Program-made: the position numbers and the translations under genes
NCBI RefSeq assembly: GCF_003711105.1
Contig: NZ_CP023865.1
Coordinates: 842,001 to 906,000, forward strand
Origin: Actinoplanes teichomyceticus ATCC 31121
Lineage (GTDB): Bacteria > Actinomycetota > Actinomycetes > Mycobacteriales > Micromonosporaceae
Direction of reading: 5' to 3'
DNA length: 64,000 nt
Part shown: positions 46,295 through 54,690 of the stretch, one piece after another
Numbering within the stretch: position 1 is the first letter of the stretch
Layout of the letters: every line of letters begins with the position of its first letter
Notes under the pieces: generated by a model
What the model was told of the DNA's origin: nothing
What the model saw: only the letters and a program-made list of their open reading frames with translations
Databases searched by the model: none

Positions 46295-47833
46295 GTGGCG
46301 ATTTCGGTCCTGGTCGACTGGCTCAGCGCCCAGCAGGGCGTCAGCAGCCTCGTCGCCGCGCTCGTGCTGGCCGTCGGGCTCACCGCGTTCAACCAGGTGC
46401 AGGCCCGGCGTAAGCGGGTGCTGTCGTTCCGGGTGCGGTTCAACTCCCCGCTGGGCTTCAGCCCGGCGTACGCCCGGCTGGTCGCGCGGGTGATGGATCA
46501 GGAGAACACGCACATCGCCGAGCCGGCCCTGGTGGTGGCGAGGGTCAAGAACGTGGGCCGTACGGCGATCTCCAGGCGGGACTACAAGACCCTCGAACTG
46601 CAGTTCCCGCAGCGCCGTACCATCGCGGCGGGTCTGACCGAGGCGAAGCCGGAGGCGCTCAGCAGGGAGTTCGACAGTTTCACGTGGCAGCTCGGCCGGT
46701 CGTCGCTCGAACTGCCGCGCGTGGACCTGAACCCGAACGAGGAGTACAAGGTCGTCGTCCTGCTCTCCAACGAGGGCGCCGGGCAGAACCCGCCGGCGAA
46801 GGCGATCGGGCGGCTGTCCGAGGGCGGCCTGGTCACCCAGGCCGACACGCCCCGGACCAGGCGTACCACGATCGTCGGCGCCGCGGTGAGCACCCTGCTG
46901 GCGGGCGCGCTCGTGACCACGCTGCTGTTCGCCGGCTCGGAGAAGAAGGCGGGCACCACGGCCGGCGCGCCGGTCTGCGCCTCCGGCGAGCTGACCGTGG
47001 AGGGCTCCAGCGCGTTCGCCGGGATCGCCGCCCACCTGGCCGAGCAGTACATGACCTACTGCGACGACGCGAAGATCACCGTGGTCGCGGCGGGCAGCTT
47101 CGAGGGTCTCGATCACCTCCAGAACATCGCGCCCGAGCAGCGGCCACGTCGGCTCGCCCTGGCGGACGGCAAGTTCATCGGCTTCACCGATCTGGTGCCC
47201 AGCCGCGGCCTCGCCGTCGTCCCGTACAGCGTGGTGGTCAACAACGGCGTCGCGGTCAGCGACATCCCGGCCGGCGCCCTGGCGCGGATCTTCCGGGGCG
47301 AGGTGGCCGACTGGCGCGACGTCGCGGCCTCGGTGGACTCGGCGCCGATCCGGGTGGTGGCCCGCGACGACCGCTCGGGCAGCCGGCGGGCGCTGGAGAC
47401 GTACGTGCTCAAGGGCCGCCAGGCGGGTGCCACCAGTGACTCCTGCGATGTGCTGCGGGAGGGCGTCGCCCGGTCCCAGCCGATCATCTGCGAGCAGACG
47501 ACGACCAGCGACGTGCTGGTCAAGGTACGCACCCGCCCGGGCGCCGTCGGGTACGTGGACACGCCGAACGCGCTGCTGACTCCGGGGGTGAAGCAGGTGC
47601 GCATCGGTGGGCAGGCGGCCACGATCGACGACATCCGGGCCGGCTACCCGTTCTGGACCGTGGAGTACCTGTACAGCTACGGCGACCTCGACAGGACCGA
47701 CCCGCTGACCCGCTCGTTCGCCAACTATCTGGTCGCCGCCGAGGCGCGCTCCATGATCGCCGCGCAGCAGTACGCCCCCTGCGTCCGCACCGACGGCACG
47801 CCCGAACCGCTGTGCACGACCCCGCGGGACTGA
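46295..47833 (+). CDS. Membrane-anchored PstS-like substrate-binding protein
   Basis: 512 residues from GTG 46295, which lies 8 nt after GGAGG; an in-frame ATG at 46259 lacks a ribosome site. One N-terminal helix (SLVAALVLAVGLTAF), a cytoplasmic domain of about 160 residues, a second helix (IVGAAVSTLLAGALVTTLLF), then a periplasmic-binding fold of the PstS kind: VEGSSAFAGIAAHLAEQY, VVPYSVVVNNGV, IFRGEVADWRDV, RDDRSGSRRALETYV. It resembles phosphate-binding proteins but no pst transporter genes follow, so it may be a sensor. Confidence 0.7.
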   Translation: MAISVLVDWLSAQQGVSSLVAALVLAVGLTAFNQVQARRKRVLSFRVRFNSPLGFSPAYARLVARVMDQENTHIAEPALVVARVKNVGRTAISRRDYKTLELQFPQRRTIAAGLTEAKPEALSREFDSFTWQLGRSSLELPRVDLNPNEEYKVVVLLSNEGAGQNPPAKAIGRLSEGGLVTQADTPRTRRTTIVGAAVSTLLAGALVTTLLFAGSEKKAGTTAGAPVCASGELTVEGSSAFAGIAAHLAEQYMTYCDDAKITVVAAGSFEGLDHLQNIAPEQRPRRLALADGKFIGFTDLVPSRGLAVVPYSVVVNNGVAVSDIPAGALARIFRGEVADWRDVAASVDSAPIRVVARDDRSGSRRALETYVLKGRQAGATSDSCDVLREGVARSQPIICEQTTTSDVLVKVRTRPGAVGYVDTPNALLTPGVKQVRIGGQAATIDDIRAGYPFWTVEYLYSYGDLDRTDPLTRSFANYLVAAEARSMIAAQQYAPCVRTDGTPEPLCTTPRD

Positions 47834-48111
47834 CCGGACGGCGGACGCGTATCCGGCTGTTCACCGCCGGCTCATGTGCCCGCCCGGCGCGCCGTCGCGT
47901 CGACGCCTCTCGATGGGAGGCTCCGGGGACAGGAGCGGATCAGGGGATTCCGCCGGGATGCGGCTGCCGAGGGCGTACAGGCCGCGCTGATCGGTCCGGC
48001 CGGCCGCGGCGCTTCCCGGTGTCGGGAAGGTGTGGCCGCCCGTTCACCCACCGCACCCGCCGGCATCATCTGCGCCCGGTCGAATCCTCTCAAGCACACT
48101 GAGGAGGATCG

Positions 48112-49272
48112 ATGGATCGGCGAACGATGCTACGTACCACGGTGGTCGGCGCCTCGGCGATGGCGCTGCCGTTCACCGCATGGTCGGCTGCCTACGGCGC
48201 CCCGGCGCAGAACGGCCCCGGGCCGTACGGCGCCCTGCTGGCGGCCGACGCGAACGGCATCCAGCTGCCGCCCGGCTTCACCAGCCAGGTGGTGGCCCGC
48301 TCCGGCCAGGTGGTGCCCGGCACCAGCTACGTCTGGCACCAGGCGCCGGACGGCGGAGCCGTCATCCCGAACGGTACGGGCTGGGTCTACGTCTCCAACT
48401 CCGAGGTGGCCGCGTCGGCCGGCGGCGGCGCGTCGCGCATCCTCTTCTCCGCCAGCGGGGCGGTGGTCGGCGCCTCCCGGATCCTGTCCGGAACCAATCA
48501 GAACTGTGCCGGCGGGAAGACCCCGTGGAACACCTGGCTGTCCTGCGAGGAGGTGGCGCTGGGCCGGGTCTACGAGACCTATCCGCTCGGCGGGACGGCG
48601 ATCGTCCGCCCGGCGATGGGCCGGTTCAAGCACGAGGCCGCGGCGGCCGACCCGGTACGCAAGGTGATCTATCTGACCGAGGACGAGACCGACGGCAAGT
48701 TCTACCGCTTCATCCCCACCACCTGGGGTGACCTGTCCTCGGGCCGGCTGCAGGTGCTGCGTGCCGGCAGCGCCACATCCGGCTCCTTCACCTGGGCGGA
48801 CGTGCCCGACCCGGACGGGTCGCCGACCGTCACCCGCAGTCAGGTCAGCGGCGCGAAGTCGTTCAACGGCGGCGAGGGCTGTCACTACGCCTCGGACCGG
48901 GTCTGGTTCACCACCAAGGGCGACAACCGGGTCTGGCAGCTCAACCTGCTCACCAGCACCTACGAGCTGGCCTACGACGACTCGCTGGTCAGCCCGGGCG
49001 CCGCCCCGCTGACCGGCGTCGACAACATCACCGGGTCCACGGCGGGGGATCTGTACGTCGCCGAGGACGGCGGGACCATGGACATCTGCATGATCACGCC
49101 GCAGGGGACGGTCTCGACGTTCCTGCGCGTCACCGGCCAGAGCGGTTCGGAGATCACCGGGCCGGCGTTCACCCCGGCCGGCGACCGGCTGTACTTCTCG
49201 TCGCAGCGCGGCACCTCCGGCACCTCGGCCGGCGGCATCACCTACTGCGTCACCGGCCCGTTCCGGGTCTGA
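48112..49272 (+). CDS. PhoX/DUF839-type protein with Tat signal
   Basis: 386 residues. MDRRTMLRTTVVGASAMALP is a twin-arginine signal. The body is a beta-propeller-like PhoX/DUF839 domain: GIQLPPGFTSQVVARSG, WNTWLSCEEV, HEAAAADP, YLTEDETDGKFYRF and GGEGCHY. PhoX enzymes are secreted Ca/Fe alkaline phosphatases; this one is shorter than classical PhoX, so activity is uncertain. Strong GGAGGA site. It stands near the PstS-like and phosphoesterase genes, suggesting a phosphate-scavenging theme. Confidence 0.75.
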   Translation: MDRRTMLRTTVVGASAMALPFTAWSAAYGAPAQNGPGPYGALLAADANGIQLPPGFTSQVVARSGQVVPGTSYVWHQAPDGGAVIPNGTGWVYVSNSEVAASAGGGASRILFSASGAVVGASRILSGTNQNCAGGKTPWNTWLSCEEVALGRVYETYPLGGTAIVRPAMGRFKHEAAAADPVRKVIYLTEDETDGKFYRFIPTTWGDLSSGRLQVLRAGSATSGSFTWADVPDPDGSPTVTRSQVSGAKSFNGGEGCHYASDRVWFTTKGDNRVWQLNLLTSTYELAYDDSLVSPGAAPLTGVDNITGSTAGDLYVAEDGGTMDICMITPQGTVSTFLRVTGQSGSEITGPAFTPAGDRLYFSSQRGTSGTSAGGITYCVTGPFRV

Positions 49273-49602
49273 GACGCCACGTCGCCGCGCCCGCGTGCCG
49301 CGACCCGGATCGGCGCGCCGGCGCCGCCCCGGGATCGCGGCCCGGGCGCCGGCCCGCACCGCGTACACGCGTCGCTGAACTTCGACGAGGCGGCCGGAGC
49401 GAAGCGCCCGGCCGCCGGTCGTGGTGCCGCATTTTTCTCCGAGATGGCGTCGGTCGGTGGCGGACGTTCGCTGCGGATTTCCACCGATCCCGGCGGGGCG
49501 ACCTCGGGTCCGCCGGCAGTCGTCGGCTGCTGTTGGCAGCCGGCGCCTGCGCCGCGCCGTCACGACCGGATGCTTCCGTGTTTTTACGAAAGTGTGTACG
49601 CA
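49273..49602. other. Gene-free interval before the peptide cassette
   Basis: 330 nt, GC-rich at first then turning AT-rich toward the direct repeats at 49603. No coding signal. Confidence 0.4.
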
Positions 49603-49624
49603 ATATATACGGCTATATATACGG
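49603..49624 (+). promoter_or_regulatory. Paired 10-nt direct repeat in the cassette promoter
   Basis: ATATATACGG occurs at 49603-49612 and again at 49615-49624, a 12-nt period. These are the only strongly AT-rich bases in the neighbourhood and lie about 45-65 nt before the precursor ATG; they may contain the -10 element and an activator site for the SARP-like regulator, which commonly binds direct repeats near -35. Confidence 0.55.
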
Positions 49625-49668
49625 ACCCCTTCTAGGGTGGCTTCAGACCACTTCTCAAGGAGGTTCTC

Positions 49669-49851
49669 ATGTCCCGCAAGCTCGCCGAATTCGGTGACCG
49701 GATGCTGTCGCGACTGGTTCCGGGCATCAAGGCGCAGGCCGCCACCTGCATCCGCGCGCCGCAGTACGACGACAGCTGCAACTCCTACATGCTCGGCTAC
49801 AAGTGCACCAACGACGGTGTCTACAGCTACTACACCTGCAAGTACTCCTGA
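49669..49851 (+). CDS. Four-cysteine peptide precursor
   Basis: 60 residues, AAGGAGG site 6 nt upstream. Leader about 1-24: amphipathic, MSRKLAEFGDRMLSRLVPG then IKAQA. Core about 25-60 contains C27, C37, C46 and C57, and seven tyrosines. The AQA at 22-24 matches a signal-peptidase AxA cleavage site just before the cysteine region, although there is no hydrophobic signal core. The next genes encode a MauE-like protein, a thioredoxin-like protein, an ABC exporter and a signal peptidase, which fits a secreted two-disulfide peptide. No homologue is known to me; role could be bacteriocin, signal or toxin. Confidence 0.8.
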   Translation: MSRKLAEFGDRMLSRLVPGIKAQAATCIRAPQYDDSCNSYMLGYKCTNDGVYSYYTCKYS

Positions 49852-49874
49852 TCGAAGCAGATTGAGGCGCCGGC

Positions 49875-50417
49875 ATGGTCTATCTGACGATCGGGTGCCG
49901 GTGCCTGATCGCGGTGGTATTCCTGGCCGCGGCGGCCGGCAAGATACGGAATCGGCGTGCGTACGCCGCTTTCGTGGCCGCCACGGCCAGGTTTCTGCCC
50001 ACGTGGTTGCCGCTTGCGGTGAAGCGGGTGGCCGGGACGCGGGCCGGCATCCATGGGGTGTCGGCCGGCGTCCTCGCCGTCGAGCTGGCCATTCCCGCGC
50101 TGCTGGCGGTGCCGGCCGCGGCCCCGGCCGGCTTCGCTCTCGCCGCGGTGGTGCTGGCCGGCTTCATCGTGGCCATCGGCGCGGTGCTGGCGCGGGACGA
50201 GCGGATCGTCTGCGCCTGTTTCGCCACGTCCACGGCGCCGGTGGGCCCGCAGCACCTGGTCCGCAACGGCGTGCTCCTCGCGGCGGCGGTGAGCGGGCTC
50301 GCCCTGCCGGCGTCCTCCGGCGCCGATCCGGTGGGCGCGCTGCTGGCGGTGGTGGCGGCGGCCGTCGGCGCGACCCTATTGATCTTCACCGACGATCTCG
50401 TCGAATTGTTCCGCTGA
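49875..50417 (+). CDS. MauE-like redox membrane protein
   Basis: 180 residues, four membrane helices. Starts MVYLTIGCRCLIAVVFLAAA and has KIRNRRAYAAFVA (DoxX/MauE motif) and VCACFATSTAPVGPQHLVRN, the MauE C-x-C-F then pro-Val-Gly-x-x-His-Leu pattern. MauE-type proteins pass reducing or oxidising equivalents across the membrane to partner thioredoxin-like proteins; here it should serve the next gene. 23 nt after the precursor stop. Confidence 0.8.
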   Translation: MVYLTIGCRCLIAVVFLAAAAGKIRNRRAYAAFVAATARFLPTWLPLAVKRVAGTRAGIHGVSAGVLAVELAIPALLAVPAAAPAGFALAAVVLAGFIVAIGAVLARDERIVCACFATSTAPVGPQHLVRNGVLLAAAVSGLALPASSGADPVGALLAVVAAAVGATLLIFTDDLVELFR

Positions 50418-50437
50418 ACGACTGGGAGTTTCTTGCG

Positions 50438-50989
50438 ATGCCGTACCTGATCGCCGCGGTCGTGCTCGTGGGGATTCTCTGCGTGCTTGATCTCATTCTT
50501 TCCCTGGGCGTGATCCGTCGCCTCCGAATCCATAACGAACTCATCACCAAATTGATGTCCGGCGAGGCGACATCGGTGGCGATGATGATGCCGGTGGGAG
50601 ATAGCGCCGAGCCGTTCACGGCGATCACCGACGCTGACGGAATGGTTACCGAGAAGTCTCTGCCGGGCCGTAATCTGGTCGGATTCTTCCTTGAGGACTG
50701 CACCGGTTGCCAACAGTTGCTGCCGGATTTCCTGGCCGCGGCGGCACGCTTTCCCGGTGGCCGTGAGCGGGTGCTCGCCGTCGTCGTGCACACCTCCGGC
50801 GAGGAGAAGATCGCTGACTACCGCGGCCGGCTGGCCCCGGTTGCCCGGGTCGTCGTGGAGGGCGCCGACCAGGGGATCGGTGCGGCCATGAAGGTCCGCG
50901 GCTTCCCGGCATTCGGCCTGCTCGACGACGGGCGGCTGCTGGCGAGCGGACCGGAGATCCTGCGGGCCACCGCGCCGGCCGTGGGCTGA
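50438..50989 (+). CDS. Membrane-anchored thioredoxin-like (TlpA/MauD) protein
   Basis: 183 residues. One N-terminal helix (LIAAVVLVGILCVLDLILSLG), then a thioredoxin fold with the redox motif EDCTGCQQLL (CTGC) and a cis-Pro region VRGFPAFGLL. It can form or reduce disulfides outside the cell, most simply in the four-cysteine peptide. ATG at 50438 is 9 nt after GGGAG. 20 nt after the MauE-like gene; the ABC gene begins 6 nt later. Confidence 0.82.
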   Translation: MPYLIAAVVLVGILCVLDLILSLGVIRRLRIHNELITKLMSGEATSVAMMMPVGDSAEPFTAITDADGMVTEKSLPGRNLVGFFLEDCTGCQQLLPDFLAAAARFPGGRERVLAVVVHTSGEEKIADYRGRLAPVARVVVEGADQGIGAAMKVRGFPAFGLLDDGRLLASGPEILRATAPAVG

Positions 50990-50995
50990 GCGGGC

Positions 50996-52864
50996 ATGGA
51001 CGTGTCGTCGGGTTCCCGGTCCGCGCGGCTGCGCACCCTGCTGGGCGGGTTGCGACATGCGGTGCGGCTGGGCTGGCAGGCCGGTCCCGGACTGGTCGTC
51101 GGCGTGGCGCTGTGCACGGTCGCGGCGGCGGTCATGCCGGTCGCGGCGGCCTGGCTGACCAAACTGTCGCTGGAACTGATCACCCACCCGGGCGGGGATC
51201 CCCGGCGGCTGCTCACCGTCGGCGCCGGGCTGGTCGCCGTCGGCCTGGCCACGGCCCTGCTGCCGCTGGCGGCCCGGTACCTGCGCGGACAGTTCACGCG
51301 TGAGGTCGGTGCGCTGGCGCAGGACGGCCTGTTCGGGGCCGCCGAACGGTTCACCGGTCTGAGCCGGTTCGAGGATCCGGTCTTTCTCGACCGGCTGCGG
51401 CTCGCCCAGTATTCCGGCTGCCACGCCCCCGGCAACCTGCTCGGTGGCGTGCTGACCGTGGCCGCCGGTGCGCTCACGCTCGCCGGATTCCTCGGCTCGC
51501 TGTTCGCGCTCAACGCCGGGATGGCGGTGCTGGTCGCGATGTCCGCGGTGCCGGCACTGGCCGGGCAGCTGCGGGTGTCGCGCCGCCGGGCCGCGACGAC
51601 CTGGGAGGTCGGGCCGTACGAGCGGCGCGAGCACTTCTACCAGGAGGTGCTGACGAGCGTGCAGGCCGCCAAGGAGCTGCGCCTGTTCGCCGCCGGCGGG
51701 TACCTGCGGAACCTGATGAACGACAACCGCCGCCGGGCCAACGCGCACTACCTGCGTACCGATCGGCGGGAACTGCGTACGCAGATCTCCCTGGCGATGC
51801 TGTCGGCGGTGATCGCCGCGGCCGGGCTCGGCTGGGCGTTGCACGCGGCATGGCAGGGGCGGATCTCGGTCGGCGACGTGTCGCTGTTCGTCGCGGCCAC
51901 CGCCGGGGTGCAGTCGACCTTGACCTCGTTGATCACCGAGATCGCGAACGGGCACCAGCAGCTGACGCTCTTCGAGCACTACCGCACCGTCGTCGACAGT
52001 CCCGCCGACCTGCCCGTCGCGTCGCCGGCCGCGCCGGTCGGGCCGTTGCGCGGTGGGATCGAGTTCCGCGACGTGTGGTTCCGCTACGCTCCGGACCAGC
52101 CGTGGGTGTTGCGCGGCCTGAACCTGACCATCCGCCCCGGCCGGTCGACGGCGCTGGTCGGCGTCAACGGCGCGGGCAAGTCCACCATCGCCAAACTGCT
52201 GTGCCGGTTCTACGACCCGCAGCGCGGCTCGATCACCTGGGACGGCGCCGACCTGCGCGAGCTCGATCCGGCCGCGTTGCGCGAGCGGATCGGCGCGGTG
52301 TTCCAGGACTTCATGCACTACGACCTCAGCGCTGCCGAGAACATCGGCCTGGGCAGTCTGGACGCGCTGACCGACCGGGAACGGCTGGAGCACGCCGCCC
52401 GGCTCGCCGGTGTGCACGAGACCCTGCGGGACCTGCCCGACGGGTACGACACGCTGCTGTCCCGGGTCTTCTTCCAGGGTGACGCGGTGAACGCGCGGCT
52501 CGGCGTGTCGCTGTCCGGCGGCCAGTGGCAGCGCGTCGCCCTGGCACGGGCGCTGGTGCGGGGTGAGCGTGACCTGCTGCTGCTGGACGAGCCGAGCTCG
52601 GGCCTGGACCCGCGGGCCGAGTACGAGATCCACAAGGCGTTGCTGCGGCATCGGTCGGACCGGACCAGCGTCCTGATCTCGCACCGGCTCGGGGCCGTCC
52701 GCGACGCCGACGTGCTGGTGGTGCTCGACGACGGGCAGGTCGCCGAGCAGGGCACGCACGTCGACCTGATGGCGCTGGACGGCCGGTACGCCCGGCTCTT
52801 CCGGATGCAGGCGGAGGGATACCAGGGGGACCCGTTGAACGTCGTGACGACCGGAAAGGGGTGA
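50996..52864 (+). CDS. ABC exporter, fused permease-ATPase
   Basis: 622 residues. Permease with about six helices (1-330), then ATPase: Walker A VGVNGAGKSTIAK, Q-loop FQDFMHYDL, signature LSGGQWQRVALARAL, Walker B LLLLDEPSSGLD and H-loop SHRL. It lacks an N-terminal C39 peptidase domain, which explains the separate S26 signal peptidase next door. Likely exports the 60-residue precursor. ATG is 6 nt after the previous stop. Confidence 0.88.
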   Translation: MDVSSGSRSARLRTLLGGLRHAVRLGWQAGPGLVVGVALCTVAAAVMPVAAAWLTKLSLELITHPGGDPRRLLTVGAGLVAVGLATALLPLAARYLRGQFTREVGALAQDGLFGAAERFTGLSRFEDPVFLDRLRLAQYSGCHAPGNLLGGVLTVAAGALTLAGFLGSLFALNAGMAVLVAMSAVPALAGQLRVSRRRAATTWEVGPYERREHFYQEVLTSVQAAKELRLFAAGGYLRNLMNDNRRRANAHYLRTDRRELRTQISLAMLSAVIAAAGLGWALHAAWQGRISVGDVSLFVAATAGVQSTLTSLITEIANGHQQLTLFEHYRTVVDSPADLPVASPAAPVGPLRGGIEFRDVWFRYAPDQPWVLRGLNLTIRPGRSTALVGVNGAGKSTIAKLLCRFYDPQRGSITWDGADLRELDPAALRERIGAVFQDFMHYDLSAAENIGLGSLDALTDRERLEHAARLAGVHETLRDLPDGYDTLLSRVFFQGDAVNARLGVSLSGGQWQRVALARALVRGERDLLLLDEPSSGLDPRAEYEIHKALLRHRSDRTSVLISHRLGAVRDADVLVVLDDGQVAEQGTHVDLMALDGRYARLFRMQAEGYQGDPLNVVTTGKG

Positions 52865-52867
52865 GGC

Positions 52868-53404
52868 GTGCTCGCGGCCTGGGGTGTCGGGGCGGCCGGC
52901 TGCGGTGCCCTCCTGCTTCTGCTGGTGGTCGCGCTGCTGGCCGTGCGGCGCCGGGTCACCGTCGTCGACGTCTGCGGCGTCAGTATGCAGCCCACCCTGC
53001 AACCGGGCGAGCGGGTCCTGGCCCGGCGCGTACCGGCCGGGCGGCTGCGCGCCGGGGACATCGTGGTCTACCAGGTCACCGAGCTGCTGACCCGCGCGTC
53101 GGCGCCGGAGCGCCGGTACGGCCGCTCGTGGCGGATAAAGCGGGTGGCGGCCGTGCCCGGCGAGCCGGTGCCGGAGCCGATCGCCGAAGCGACCGGCTCC
53201 GTGGCCGGCGCCGTGGTCCCGGACCGGGTCATTCTCGTGCTGGGGGACAACGCGGCGCGCAGCGTCGACTCCCGGCACACCGGCCCGGTCCCGTGGGCGG
53301 ACGTGTACGGCGTCGTGTGGCGCAAGCTCAGCGTCCCGCCGGCCGCGCGGCAACCGCGCCCGGCGGGTACCCACCGGGAGCCGGTGGCTGGTCCACCGTC
53401 GTGA
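52868..53404 (+). CDS. S26-family signal peptidase
   Basis: 178 residues. One N-terminal helix (AAGCGALLLLLVVALLAV) then GVSMQPTLQPGERVLARR with the catalytic Ser and RIKRVAAVPGEPV with the catalytic Lys, and a later LGDNAARSVDSRH (box E-like). It cleaves exported substrates on the outer face; the AQA in the precursor is a fitting site. GTG start, 3 nt after the ABC gene; its last 77 nt overlap the convergent regulator gene. Confidence 0.85.
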   Translation: MLAAWGVGAAGCGALLLLLVVALLAVRRRVTVVDVCGVSMQPTLQPGERVLARRVPAGRLRAGDIVVYQVTELLTRASAPERRYGRSWRIKRVAAVPGEPVPEPIAEATGSVAGAVVPDRVILVLGDNAARSVDSRHTGPVPWADVYGVVWRKLSVPPAARQPRPAGTHREPVAGPPS

Positions 53405-54299
53405 CCCACCAGGCCGCCGGTGCGCAGGAGCCCAGTCGGGGATCACGGTGCAGAACCATCTGATGCAGCCCGGTGAGATACGGTCCCGGCTCGATCCCCA
53501 GGCGCCGCGCGATTCCCGCGCGGGCCTGACCGTACGCGCCGAGCGCCCCGGCCACGTCGCCGAGCCGGTACAGCGCCAGGATCAGCGGGCCCCAGGTGCG
53601 TTCCCGGTCCGGATGGTCGGCGAGCATGGCGCGCGCGGCTGACACCACCAGGGCGTCCTCGCCCCGGGCGAGCAGCGCGCCCAGTCTCTCCTCGGCCACC
53701 GCCAGCCGGCGTTCCTCCAGCGCGGTGAGCAGCGGCTCGATGGTCGGCACCCGGGGGACGTTCTCCGCCGGCTCCCCGTGCCAGAGCGCCAGGGCCCGGT
53801 CGAGCAGCGGGATCGCCTCCCCGGCACGGCCGTCGCGCAGTGCGGCGCGAGCCTGCTCGGCCAGCGCGTGGAACACGTCGACGTCCAGCTCGCCCGGGTC
53901 CAGGCGGAGCCGGTAGCGGGCGCGCCCCGAGGTGAGGCGGTCGTCGCCGTCCGGTGCGGCCGTCCGCATCGCACAGCGCACGCGTGCCGCGTACCCGCGC
54001 AGGTTGACCCGGGCCGAGGGCGGCGCGGTGTCACCCCAGACCGCCGCGGTGAGCCGGTCGAGCGAGACCCACTGGTTGGCGTGCAGGGCGAGCGCGGTCA
54101 GGACGGCCGCGACCTTCGGCCCGCCGAGCGGCACGTCCGCGTCGTGGACCGTCAGGCTCACCGGCCCGAGCAGCCGCAGCGAGAAGGCGTGCGGGCGGTC
54201 CGCGCCGGCGCGATCCGGAGGCTCCGCCGGGGGCGGGCACTCGGGTGGTCTCCCTGGGTCTTCAAGCACTGTGTCTCCCCGTACCGCAGTGATGAACAT
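53328..54299 (-). CDS. SARP-like regulator (winged helix plus BTAD)
   Basis: 323 residues. FSLRLLGPVSLTVHDADVPL and VSLDRLTAAVWGDTAPPSAR form the OmpR-like DNA-binding domain; a BTAD helical domain follows (DVFHALAEQARAALRDGRAG to GIARRLGIEPGPYLTGLHQ). No ATPase. Likely a pathway-specific activator of the peptide cassette, with which it overlaps tail to tail. The GTG at 54269 with GGGGAGA just upstream is an alternative, probably better, start. Faces an AT-rich upstream region with two palindromes. Confidence 0.82.
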   Translation of the reverse strand: MFITAVRGDTVLEDPGRPPECPPPAEPPDRAGADRPHAFSLRLLGPVSLTVHDADVPLGGPKVAAVLTALALHANQWVSLDRLTAAVWGDTAPPSARVNLRGYAARVRCAMRTAAPDGDDRLTSGRARYRLRLDPGELDVDVFHALAEQARAALRDGRAGEAIPLLDRALALWHGEPAENVPRVPTIEPLLTALEERRLAVAEERLGALLARGEDALVVSAARAMLADHPDRERTWGPLILALYRLGDVAGALGAYGQARAGIARRLGIEPGPYLTGLHQMVLHRDPRLGSCAPAAWWVTTVDQPPAPGGYPPGAVAARPAGR

Positions 54300-54325
54300 G
54301 TGATCGAATGGCGTGACCCGGAGTC

Positions 54326-54338
54326 GATCTTCAAGATC
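54326..54338. promoter_or_regulatory. 13-nt palindrome upstream of the SARP-like gene
   Basis: GATCTTCAAGATC is a perfect palindrome around a central C. The surrounding 54330-54420 is unusually AT-rich. Possible operator. Confidence 0.4.
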
Positions 54339-54408
54339 ATATATTTTCCGTGCGAAGGACTACAAACAATCTTTAAAGGGAATTAATGTACGTTTTTCTA
54401 TGTCAACC

Positions 54409-54421
54409 GTCCTATTAGGAC
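54409..54421. promoter_or_regulatory. Second 13-nt palindrome
   Basis: GTCCTATTAGGAC is a perfect palindrome around a central T, 70 nt beyond the first. The interval 54300-54690 has no gene; besides these sites, 54422-54690 shows only GC-rich sequence. Confidence 0.4.
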
Positions 54422-54690
54422 AGGCCGTCGGTACCGTCGGTGTCCGGTGGGGTGAGGCCGCCATCAGGGGCCGGTCGCTGCCCGCCGTGGACCCGCCGAT
54501 CCGCGACCGTGCGATGGAGCGGCGCGCGCAGCCCTGCGGCGGGTCCCGGCCGGCGGCGCCGGGGCCGGGTCACGCGGCTGCGGGCCCCGGAGGCCCGCGC
54601 CGGATCAGGAAGCCGGGCTTCCGGTGGTTCCGGGGCGCAGCGCCGGCAGGACGACGGCGCCGCGTTCCGTGGCCGCGGCCGGCGCCTCGC

